Source of the DNA: Erpobdella octoculata
Lineage: Eukaryota; Annelida; Clitellata; Hirudinida; Erpobdellidae
NCBI GenBank assembly: GCA_963978895.1
Contig: OZ022242.1
Location: 12,070,462-12,134,461 of the forward strand
Direction of reading: 5' to 3'
Length of the DNA stretch: 64,000 bases
Shown: positions 45,725 to 57,647 of the stretch, piece by piece
Numbering within the stretch: the stretch's first letter is position 1
Layout of the letters: each line of letters opens with the position of its first letter
Notes under the pieces: model-generated
The model's input: only the letters and a program-made list of their open reading frames with translations
Databases searched by the model: none
Told to the model about the DNA's origin: nothing
Translations under genes and position numbers: made by a program

Positions 45725-47400
45725 CCCGAGACGAAAATGATGGCGTATCATACAACAGATGATTATGCGGCTTTCTTCAACAACAAGGTGAGTGAAATCC
45801 GATCTAAAACTGCTGATGCTCCACTACCTGACATCATACGTCGATCTGTGCTCGAGCCCCTCGTTGCGTTCAACCCAGTGACTGTTGAGGAGGTCATGAC
45901 CTGCCTCAAAAATGCGCTTGCAAAGCAGTGCAGCTTTTACCCTGTTCCCACTTGGTTACTCAAAAAGATCTTTGCCGTTGTTGCGCCGGTCATCACAAAC
46001 ATGTGCAATGCTCATACCCCGAAACCAGTCGGCATATCGATACTCCCATTCAACGGAAACAGCACTCGTCCGTCTTTACAACAACATGATCCATGTGATT
46101 GATAAAGGTCGTGTCGGTGCTCTGATGCTCCTAGATATGTCAGCGGCGTTTGACACTGTGGACAATCAGATCATGATTGATGTTTTTCGTCATCGCGGTT
46201 ATGCTCTAGATTGGTTTTGTTCTTACTTTGATGATCGCACTCAAGTTATCCATGTTGGCCTGGGCACGTCGTCAGTGATTCCATTGCTTGCTGGCTTTCC
46301 CCAGGGCTCCGTCCTTGGTCCAAGACTGTTTGTCTGCTACGCTAAAGACGTGCAGGATGTCTTAGAACGTCACGGCATCATGTACCATTTGTTCGCTGAT
46401 GACATGCAGGGTTCTCAAAGTGCAGAACCCAGCTATGCGAACACTATAACCTCCAATTTACAAGAATGTTTTAAAGCCGTATCCGACTGGTGTGCTTCCA
46501 AACGTCTTTAACTAAACGCCAAAAAGACCGAGGTTCTCTGGTTTGGATCAATGGCCGGACTTAGTAAGATGGATCCACCTGATAAATATCTGACACTTGG
46601 TTCTGATGTGATTCGACCGGTTAACATTGTTCGGGACCTTGGTGTCTACTTTGATGAGTGTCTTTCTATGAAAAAACATGTTGCCCAAATTTCTAAAACC
46701 TGTTTCTACCACCTCCGCCAGTTCGGCCGCGAAGTGACTACTACACGGCTGGTGTCCGCCTTTGTAATCTCAAGGTTAGATTATTGCAATTCTAATCTAG
46801 CCCATTTACCAGCCTCTACACTAGCGCCACTTCAACGAGTCTTAAATGTCGCGGCTCGGTTCGTAATGGAGCTTAAACCTCGCGACCATGTTTCTCGGGC
46901 CCTCTTCGAACTTCACTGGCTGCCAATCTCTCAACGAATTAACTACAAACTTTGCCTTCTTATTCATCTTATCATCAATCGTCGAGCACCACCTTACCTA
47001 ACAGAGCTGCTTACACCAATGACCAGCATTCCCGGTCGGGCGTCCCTACGCTCTGCGGGAAGACACGACCTAGAGATTCTGCGAACAAGGCTGGCCTCTT
47101 CAGCTAGGGCATTCTCTGTTGCTGCCCCCGAGGCCTGGAATCACCTGTCCGTTGAGCTCAAACTCACTACGGATACAAATCTATTTAAAAAGAAATTAAA
47201 AACAACCCTCTTCGCATCTGCTTACAAAGACTTCTAAAAATAGTTTACTTTTGTTTCCTTTCATTCCGTTCACCGTGTACTTCTAAATTCCAAACTTTAT
47301 TTATTTTCATTTTACTTTAAATTTTATGTTTCCATGTAAAGTTGGCTGCTGGTCTGTTATGTAAGCGGCACTAAAAAATGACTGTTAATAAATAAATAAA
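45725..47400 (+). pseudogene. LINE (jockey/CR1-type) reverse transcriptase, truncated and broken
   Basis: Three frame pieces (45737-46102, 45912-46511, 46551-47237) make up the RT part of a non-LTR retrotransposon. Recognisable pieces are MLLDMSAAFDTVD, FPQGSVLGPRLF, HLFADDMQ (catalytic Asp-Asp), LNAKKTEVLWFGS, SRLDYCNS, LHWLPISQRINYKL, and the C-terminal AFSVAAPEAWNHLSVELKL. The endonuclease part is missing (5' truncation). There is an internal deletion and frame change at about 46010, where the first RT motifs should be, and a TAA at 46509. The 3' end has a short UTR and AATAAATAAATAAAG. It is inactive. Confidence 0.88.
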
Positions 47401-47637
47401 GATAATGATAATAATGATAATGCAACCGAGTAAGATTAAAGTGGCGTTATGTTCAAGTGAACTTCAAGACCACTGTTAACAAGAAGGAAAGGATTTCGTG
47501 AATATATTGTCTTGAATGATGTGTGGAGGCTGGTTGAACTAAATAAAGGAGTGATGTAGTGAGGAAGTTTTTTCCACATTTTAGGCTCAATGACGTCGAT
47601 TGATCTTTTGTCGAACGTTGTACAATAAGTCAGTGGT

Positions 47638-48180
47638 GTCGATTTTTCACAGCCCGGCCCGTCGACAACATGGCCCGGCCCATTTCACAAGCCAAATTTT
47701 CAAGCCCGGCTCGGCCCGTCTAATTTGGGCCAGGCTCCAATTTACAGGCCTAAAATCCCTATGTATTTGGCAAAATATCTCGGCCCGGTCCGGCTTGACT
47801 TCAGGTCCGGCCCGTTTCATAATCACAAAAGTCGAGGATTGGCCCGGTCCGTGCTGAACTGGACTCATCCAGTTTTAACGGGTAGGTACAAAACCTTAAA
47901 GCTCGGAACTTATATTTTTGAAAAAATAATGAATCACGTAGCTATCTTATTATTTTTTTAAATAAAAACCTTAATACTGAATTCTAATGTTTTCACAATT
48001 CCAGTTATTGAGTCTTCAAGCAAATAATCTTTTCCACCCTAAATTTGTAGTCTTGGAAGTAAAAATATAAAAAAAAAATTGTAAAACATGTGTAACTTTA
48101 TTTTCTCAGAAGTATCTAAATACTAAGTTATCTAAATACAAAAGTAGTATTTTCAGTTACTGAGTAGCAGTTATTTTAAG
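47638..48180 (-). mobile_element. Helitron A fragment (GGCCCG block plus one 156-bp-type unit)
   Basis: CGGCCCGTCGACAACATGGCCCGGCCC and TCTAATTTGGGCC match the 4391-4700 block in order. They are followed by worn copies of the ACAGTTTTGAGTAGCAG ... TTTGTAGTCTTGGAAG unit. No termini remain. Confidence 0.65.
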
Positions 48181-48199
48181 AAAAATATCCTAACCATAT

Positions 48200-48560
48200 T
48201 TGCTATCGTTATTTTTCTCGCTCCCGTTTCCTTCCCCGCATGCTCTCCCGTTCCCGGTCGTTTTCCCGCTCCCGCTTGCTTTCCCGTTCCAGGTCGTTTT
48301 CCCTATCCCGCTCGCTCTTTCGCTCCCGGTCGCTTTTCCGTTCCCGCATTGCTTTTCCGTTCCCGCTCATTCTCCAGTTCCCGTTTCCACCCGCTCTCCC
48401 GCCTATTTTGTGAACGATCTCAATTTTTTCACAAAAACCTTCCTCTATTGACTCTCAAGGTTGTGTGAAAATTTTATTACGATTGGATGAATGGTGTAGT
48501 AATGCATAAAGGACATACATACATACACACAACAGACAGTCATTTTATACAAATAGATAT
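48200..48560 (-). mobile_element. Helitron B fragment, 5' half
   Basis: Pyrimidine minisatellite, then GACTCTCAAGGTTGTGTGAAAATTTTATTACGATTGGATGAATGGTGTAG, ending at CATTTTATACAAATAGATA. It is closely similar to 63545-63915. Confidence 0.7.
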
Positions 48561-48654
48561 CTATAAATATACAAATAACTGTTTGTTTGTGGTCTGATTG
48601 TCCTCTATGCAAATCCGAACCGCTGGACCAATTTTAACGAAATTTGGCATGAAG

Positions 48655-48960
48655 CATGGACTCCTAGTCAATCGATCAATCAATTGTATTTGTATGGCGC
48701 TATTTCCGTGGCGTTCAATAGCGCTCGGACATGAACGGATTAAACAGAGATGTTTTAAGTCCACGACAGAAATCAGTGAGAGAAGTAGATTTAGTAAGAG
48801 AAGTAGGAAGAGAGTTCCAGAGAAAGAGACCAAAGTATGAAAAAGAGCGTTTAACAAAAGAATGCTTAACAGTAATGATACGAAAGTGACTAAGAGAAGA
48901 AGATCGAAGACCAGACTTAGGAGGGATTTTTATTAAGTTATTTATTTAGATTAGAGACTG
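48655..48960 (-). mobile_element. LINE/SINE-like 3' fragment
   Basis: On the minus strand it ends with AAATAGCGCCATACAAATACAATTGATTGATTGA, a tail type common in L2/CR1 elements and their SINEs. The body has no intact frame. Confidence 0.4.
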
Positions 48961-49089
48961 GCTTATAGCTAGATAGAAAAAAGGATCAAGAGAGGCGTTT
49001 TTAATAGTATGAATGATAAAGGAGTGCTTAAGAACAGAAGAAAACACAGATGTAGATAAAGATAGATTAATTAAGTCAAGTAAGAATGG

Positions 49090-49712
49090 ATAAAAAAGAG
49101 CTATTATATACTCAGTCCGTTGTTATTCATCATTGTGTCAGAGGCGTTATCCGGGACTTACAGAGGTGGCCTACCTATGGAGCTATATTGTATGCAGATG
49201 ATCTGGTTCTGCTGGCAGACTCAGAAGAAATGCTAGTTGAGAAGATAAAGAAGTAGAAAACAGGTTTGGAAGAGAAAGGACTGAAAGTAAATCTGGGCAA
49301 AACAAAAGTCATGAGATGTCGGGATGCTGCTTTGGATCAACCGGCTAAGTCAGGAAAGTAGCCGTGTAGGGTGTGTGTTAAAGGAGTAGGTTCAAATTCC
49401 ATCAAATGCACCTCATGCCATGTGTGACTTCATAAGAAGTGCAGCAAGATTGAGGGCAAACTAAAAAAAATAGCGACTTCTGCTGTGCAAAATGCCAAGA
49501 AGGAAATCTTGTGAGTTCTGATGTACTTCAACAAATATCCATGGGAGAGGGTCAGAATGTGGAATATGTTAACAGATTCTGCTACCTGTGGGATATGACT
49601 GCAGCAGGAGGTGGAGCTGGAGAAGCATCTAGAGCTAGAGTGAGATGAGCGTGGGCAAAATTCAGAGAGTTGGCTCCAATCATAACCTCAAGAGGAGCAT
49701 CGCTAAAAGTTA
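49090..49712 (+). pseudogene. Non-LTR retrotransposon RT fragment
   Basis: Translates to a late RT segment: a YADDLVLLAD catalytic motif (about 49190), GLKVNLGKTKVM, then a cysteine-rich stretch (CRVCVKGVGSNSIKCTSCH), YLWDMTAAGGGAGEASRARV and ITSRGASLKVKG. Stop codons and a frame change are present, for example TAG near 49253. It is cut at 49713 by a Helitron minisatellite, and its continuation is not found on the far side. Confidence 0.8.
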
Positions 49713-49979
49713 AAGGGAGAGCAAGCGATTGCGGTAACAGAAACGGGAGAGCAAGCAGGGAAGCAGGAACGGAAAAGCGACCGGGAACGGGAAAGCGAAC
49801 GGGAACGGAAGCACAAGTGGGAACGGGAAAGCGACCTGGAGCGGGAAAACGAGCGGGGAAGGAAGTGGGAGAGCGAGGAGTAGGAGAGCAAGTGGGAACG
49901 AGAAAGCAAGCAAGGAAGAAAACGGGAGTTACAAAAAACGATAAAAAAAACCTCTAAAAACCTCGTGTAACCCCTCTAG
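49713..49979 (+). mobile_element. Helitron B 3' part
   Basis: GGAACGGGAAAGCGAACGG-type repeats ending AAAAAACCTCTAAAAACCTCGTGTAACCCCTCTAG (CTAG 49976-49979) then T. The terminal hairpin is decayed. Confidence 0.65.
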
Positions 49980-50252
49980 TAATATATTTCAGTCAACAGA
50001 ATCTGATCTTTTTGGACGATCTCTTATCTAAATAGTTACCTAATTAAATTCGGATTTGCATAAAAAAATTCAATTCTTTGTTTGGTAATTTGTCTATATA
50101 AACAATTTTATTTAATTTTAATTAAAGCAAAACTCTGAATTAAATTTTTCTAACAAAGTTTGTCACTGAAACCACATATATATACCATAGTTTGTTAGAG
50201 ATATTACTGATATTACAGAGTTTTGGCAAGATGTCTAAAAGAATTTTTTTTA
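49980..50252. other. Spacer
   Basis: AT-rich; no feature recognised. Confidence 0.45.
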
Positions 50253-50258
50253 TCTATA

Positions 50259-50441
50259 TCTATATATATATATAAATGAATGTTTGTATGTATATAGGTA
50301 TGTTATTTATGCATTGCTACACCATTCATCCGATCGTAATGAAATTTTCACACAACCTTGAGAGTCAAGGGGAATCAAATATAGAAAAAAAATTTGAAAT
50401 CCGTCACAAAATGAGCGGAGCGGAGCGGGTGAGCGAGCGGG

Positions 50442-50526
<85 letters not shown>

Positions 50527-50803
50527 CATACATAAATAACCGAAAACGGGAACGGGAAGCCAACTGAGAGCGAAAGATAGAGCGGGAAAGGGAAAGCGAC
50601 CGAGAACGGGAAAGCAACCGGGAGCGGGAAAGCGAACGGAAGCTGGAAAACGACCGAGAGCTGGAAAGCGACCGGGAGCGGAAAAGCGACCGAGAGCGGA
50701 AAAGCGACCGGGAACGGGAAAGCGGAGAAGGTAACGGGAGCGAGAGAGACAAACATTAGAAAAACCTCTAAAAACCCCGGGCAACGCCGGGTGCCCCCGC
50801 TAG
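50259..50803 (+). mobile_element. Helitron family B, clean full-length non-autonomous copy
   Basis: Starts TCTATATATATATATAAATG after an A and ends with hairpin CCCGGGCAACGCCGGG plus TGCCCCCGCTAG (CTAG 50800-50803) before a T. Internal order: ATGAATGTTTG, CTACACCATTCATCCGATCG, ACACAACCTTGAGAGTCAAGG, TCCGTCACAAAATGAGCGG, (TA)n 50444-50521, minisatellite about 50540-50730, then GAGAGACAAACATTAG. At 545 bp it is the best reference for this family in the window. An alternative start is 50253. Confidence 0.8.
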
Positions 50804-50985
50804 TATATATATAAAAATGAATGTTTGTATGTATGTATGTATGTATGTATGTATGTATGTATGTATGTATATGTATGTCCTTTATGCCTTGCTACACCAT
50901 TCATCCGATCGTAATGAAATTTTCACACAACCTTAAGAGTCAAGGGGAATCAAATATAGAGAAAAAAAATTGAAATATATATATA
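50804..50985 (+). mobile_element. Helitron B 5' fragment
   Basis: Directly abuts the previous element (CTAG|TATATATATAAAAATG). Has (TATG)n, the CCATTCATCCGATCG block and GAGTCAAGGGGAATC, and ends at about 50985, where Penelope-like sequence begins. Confidence 0.7.
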
Positions 50986-52015
50986 GATACTCACATTTCT
51001 TGGAACATCATAAAATTAAACCTTCTCGTCAACTGTTGCAAGATAACACCGAAATACTTAGTTTTGAGTCTGATCCACAAAGACTTAAAATCAAAGAGGC
51101 ACTACTTATCATCCAATGCAAACTTCCAATGAACATTCAAGATAAAAGATTCGATCACACCCTTCACCTCTATGGGCCTGCTGTAGATGTCAATGTGTCA
51201 AAATTACTTGTTGAGCGGATTTGTGATGGTCGTGTACGAACAGCAGGCAACGGCAAGATTTTTAAAGCCACCATTGCTCCAGATGACAACGTCGTATCTT
51301 CAAATAAAATTACATTTGACGCTTCATACACAAACGTTGACGTCACACTCAAGGATGTTGCCAGTGGCAGAAATGGAGAAGATGGAAGTGTTGAAGACGT
51401 ACACAGGTGTGTTAATGACATGCTTAACGACATGGCTAGCAGAGAGAACAAAGAGGACAGAAATTTTGAAAATGGTGTGCACGAAAATGTTGACGATGAA
51501 CTTCTTGTTTTGCCTGGCTATAGAACTGAAGAGCCTATAGTTCATCCGTCATCATGTGCATTTCTGCCCGATAACCAGATTTCTGTTAGTGGACTGATCG
51601 AACACACGATTGATCATGTATGTGCATGTCAACCCGATCGTCTGTCGTTGGATGCGCAGAGAGAAATACCTGTTGACCATCGGATCTGCCAAACAAGTGA
51701 TCAAACTCTTGATCGGTCTAATGACCGGACTCTAGATCCACCCAACGTTCTTCCACATGTTCAACATCTTGAACCTCCTCTTGTTCAACTCAACGATAGT
51801 TTTGTTCAAGACACCACTAACCTATCTGTATGCGGGTCTGACTCGGTAGACTCGTATGTTTCATGCAGCCCTCCCGACCATATGCGTGCTGCCGGTTCCT
51901 TAGGTACAGGAGTGGATAGCGAAGAATATGGTACGAACGTAAACAATGAAAGTTTGAATGATTGCGATGATGTCCCCGTACCCGTCGATATGATTTCATT
52001 TTCTCACCTCGCATT

Positions 52016-52808
52016 CAGGGACGTAAATTGGGGGGGGGGGGCAGGGGGGGCATTTGCCCCCCCTGATTTTCAAAATTTGAATTTTTTTTTACCTGGAGTT
52101 TACTATATATTTATTTAATTTTAACTTTACTTAACCTAGTGATGATGCAATGCGTATTGAAATCCTTCTGGCGTGTATAGACAATTCGCCCCCCCCTTGA
52201 TTTCCAAAATTAAAATTTTTTTTACTTAGAGCTTACTATATAATATGTTAATTTTAACTTTACTTAACCTCGTGATGATTCAATGCGTATTGGAGACAAT
52301 TTTATATCATAGCTCGATGCTAGATTTACCAATAACTGCAGAGTAATAATTTGTGTATCAATGTTGGTCCAAAGATTAGCTGTTTTATGTGCCAAAATAC
52401 AATCAGCGAACTCGTTGAATTTTACCCTATTAGTGGTATTGATACAATGTTGATTCCCTCACAGCTGTCTACATCAAAGTTATTCTTTATTACACAAAAA
52501 TAAAACAAAATTATACCCACCCCATTTTGAACATCTTTTTTACAAACTTTTATTTAGGTTACAATCTTTGTTTTTTTTTTTGTGTCTAGTGGTATAGATA
52601 CCGGCTTTGAGAGTCGTAGGACCCGGGTTCGATTCCCGGTCCAGGCACGTAATTTCCTTGAGCAAGAAACTAACTCACATGTGCTCACGTCAACTCAGCG
52701 TTATCTAGGGTTAACTTCTCATGTCTATGAAAATAGCGTGTTCTTCGAAGTTTCCGATTCCAAATGAACCTTTGTAAGCGCCTCTGACTTATCTGGCGCT
52801 ATATAAAT

Positions 52809-52867
<59 letters not shown>

Positions 52868-53617
52868 TCTCTGTACGCAAATCTTGCAAGTGAAATTTAA
52901 CCAGCATTTTGACTAGCTAGGAAGTTGAAACTTTTAGCATAGCTTTATATTTGATGAAAATACATGATTCAATTAAAAAAAAACTTTGAACATCTTTTGC
53001 ATTTCTAAATTGAATGTATTTGAAATCAAAGTTTGTGTTGAAAAACTCGTTTTTCCTTTACTTGTTTTACTGCAATATGATTAAATCATTCATCCCCCTT
53101 ATACCCAGTGGCGGGTGGTGACTTGAGAAATTTTTTTTATATTCTCTTCCAAAAAGCTGATAACCGGTAAGGGGTAGACGTAATTATTTTTCAAAAAAAT
53201 TTTCAAAGACTTCCAATTTCTCCTCCCAAAAAAGCTGCGGTCGTTTTTCAAAAACAAGGTATTATACCCAAAAAATTTCAATTGATACTCTGATGGGGGA
53301 TGCATTTCTCCATCCCTCTCTGCTTGTACCTACGTATTTATATAAATGTAAAAGGTAATGTGTGTGTGAGAGCATTCGTTTATCACATCCAAGCCGCAGG
53401 AGCAATTTTAACAACATTTGGCATACAGGTAACTTCATTGATGAGAAAATTTTGAAAAATTACAAAAAAATCTGTTATTTCTTTGACGTTTCATTGGCAA
53501 AAACGAGACAAAACTAAGCACAAAAAACCCGGACAACAGCGGGTAACCCTGTCAGTAAGCTATATAATGGCGGGAAAATTTTGCCCCCCCCTGGAAAATG
53601 CTGAATTTACGTCCCTG
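52016..53617. mobile_element. Non-autonomous hAT element with perfect 8-bp target duplication
   Basis: 1602 bp. Ends CAGGGACGTAAATT (14 bp) and its exact inverse AATTTACGTCCCTG. Target duplication CTCGCATT at 52008-52015 and 53618-53625. Just inside each end lie runs of G or C. An internal direct duplication of about 120 bases occurs (52040-52170 against 52189-52295). It contains a SINE (52582-52866) and a block shared with 44.1 kb. No transposase is encoded. Confidence 0.93.
52582..52866 (+). mobile_element. tRNA-derived SINE with (ATT)n tail
   Basis: tRNA-like head GTGTCTAGTGGTATAGATACC, then B box GGGTTCGATTCCC, an unrelated body, then GGCGCTATATAAATTC and about 20 ATT repeats. The 3' motif and ATT tail resemble widespread invertebrate SINEs (Deu/Meta type). 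It is nested inside the hAT element. Confidence 0.8.
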
Positions 53618-53728
53618 CTCGCATTAAATGTTACTGTTAGACGTAGATAACACCACAGACAAGCTACAATAACTTTATTTTTATCTTGGGAAATATATCT
53701 TACTTTTTAAACTTCATTAATATAATTA

Positions 53729-54331
53729 TCTATATATATAAAAATGAATGTTTGTATATATGTATTTATGTATGTTAATGTCCTTTATGCATTGCTACAC
53801 CATTCATCCGATCGTAATGAAATTTTCACACAACCTTGAGAGTCAATGAAAATCAAAAAGAAAAAAAAAATTTTTGAAATCCGTCACAAAATGAGCGGAG
53901 CGGAGCGGGTGAGCGAGCGGGAACTATATATATATGTATGTGCGTATGTATGTGTGTATGTATGTATGTGTATGTGCATGTATGTGTGTCTGTGTGTGTG
54001 TGTTTATGTATGTACTAGCGGAGATACCCGGCGTTGCCCAGGTTTTTTAGAGGTTTTTCTAATGTTTGTCTCTTTCTCTCCCGTTTCCTTTCCCACCTGC
54101 TTTCCCACTCCTGTTAGCTTTTCCGTTTTCGGTCGTTTTCCCACTGCCGGTCGCTTTCCCGCTCCCGGTCGCTTTCCCGCTCCCGGTCGTTTTCCCGTCC
54201 CGGTCGCTGCCCCGTTCCCGCTCACGTTTGCTCTCCCATTCCCGCTCACGCTTGCTTTTCTGTTCCCGCTCGCTGTCCGTTCCGGGTGCTTTCCCGTTTC
54301 TATAATAGACAAACTAACCCACAAACATTCA
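53729..54331 (+). mobile_element. Helitron B composite, same nested insertion as at 8-9 kb
   Basis: The 5' part runs from TCTATATATATAAAAATG (53729) to TTTATGTATGTA, then an opposite-strand Helitron end (CTAG 54015-54018) running to CAAACTAACCCACAAACATTCAT at 54330. This is the reverse complement of about 9470-8830. The insertion point in the host copy is the same in all three cases. Confidence 0.7.
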
Positions 54332-55876
<1,545 letters not shown>

Positions 55877-56366
55877 TGTTTAAATATTTTATACATTATA
55901 CTTTTTATTTTGAACTTCTAATTTATTTTTTAACTTTTGTGCAACTTTGTCTTTTTATATGTTTATCAAGTTTTATCTCTCTCCTTTACCTTTAAAATAA
56001 ATTAACCTATTAATTTAATATGTACGTAGTTTTATATATTTATTACTTCTCTTTTTCAACCATTTCAATATCCTGTATAAATTGTATCTCATTTTTTAAA
56101 TTACTAAAATTGAGTCTTTTTGTTTTTACACATCACTATTCATTTTAGTTTGTTTATAATCGCCCTGGTGATGACAAAATGTCGAAACTGGCCAGTTGGC
56201 GATTTAAATAAAAGATGAACATTAATAGTTGTAGTCTTTTTGTAGTTAAAAAACGCAGCCTAGAAGTGTTTTGCAAAAAATTCGTCAACCTAAAATGGAG
56301 AGTTGTATTTAATAGAGCATGTTTAGAAGAAAATTTAATTCCTCGCTATGTGAAAAATATGTATGT
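55877..56366. other. Spacer with hammerhead-like motif
   Basis: 56166-56190 reads CTGGTGATGACAAAATGTC-GAAAC, followed by TGGCCAGTTGGCGATTTAAATAAA. This resembles a minimal hammerhead ribozyme core (CTGANGA...GAAA) with one changed core base, as found in Penelope-like elements. The rest is AT-rich and featureless. Confidence 0.35.
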
Positions 56367-57026
<660 letters not shown>

Positions 57027-57647
57027 TAATTTTATAAAGCAAATCATATCAAAACTGTAATTTAAATTGAGATAATTTTTTCAGGAACAAGTTTGGCTAA
57101 TTAAATTTTTATTACTTCTGCTTTAGTTCTTCAAATGTAAAAAAATTACTGGTACTATTATATAGGTTGATATTTAAAAATTCCGCCACATTCATAAAGC
57201 ATGACAGTTTATAGAACACATCCAATTTGTCTCAAATCTCATACTTTTGCTACATAGAGACAGGCTAAAATGATTTTAGATTTCTAAAATGATTTAGAAT
57301 GTTTTACGACTAATTGTATTACTGACCAATTATCAATTCTCCGTTCTATATGAGCCAAGAAAATTTAAAAATGAAAGGCTGCAAAGCAGGATTTCTACAA
57401 ATGATTTTTAAATCGATTTGAAATCACAGAAAATCTCAATCGTAAAATCAATAAACACCGTGCTAAATTGGAAAACAATATCTAACTTCCTGATTGCAAG
57501 TGAGCATGTACAAAAAGTCGAAAGAATAAACATAGAAAAAATCGAACAAATATCAAAGTCGTGAGATGATGAATCACAAACTTCCATCCAATCAAATCAT
57601 CAATCTATCACAATCTAAATGGCTCATTCATTCATGCACCTATCCTT
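57027..57647. other. NKIRAS 3' flank
   Basis: AT-rich. No gene or repeat recognised. Confidence 0.5.

Larger units (their letters stand above)
50985..53650 (+). pseudogene. Penelope-like element ORF 3' part, split by a hAT element
   Basis: The first about 60 residues (YSHFLEHHKIKPSRQ, RLKIKEALLIIQCKLPMNIQ, DKRFDHTLHLYG) resemble the C-terminal part of a GIY-YIG domain as found in Penelope-like retroelements. An acidic, low-complexity extension of about 280 residues with no recognised domain follows (DDELLVLPGYRTEEP, DQTLDRSNDRTLD). The frame enters the hAT at 52016 and then stops at 52118. On the far side of the hAT, after the duplicated CTCGCATT, the same frame continues for a few codons to TAA 53648-53650, so the insertion hit the last codons. 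Reverse transcriptase is absent, and the 5' part is lost at a Helitron junction. Confidence 0.55.

Noticed and set aside
51187..51540. Second frame within the Penelope-like ORF
   Set aside because: Overlaps the longer frame with no recognisable features.
52582..52655. Apparent tRNA gene
   Set aside because: The A and B boxes are present but lead into a SINE body with an ATT tail; it is a tRNA-derived SINE head.
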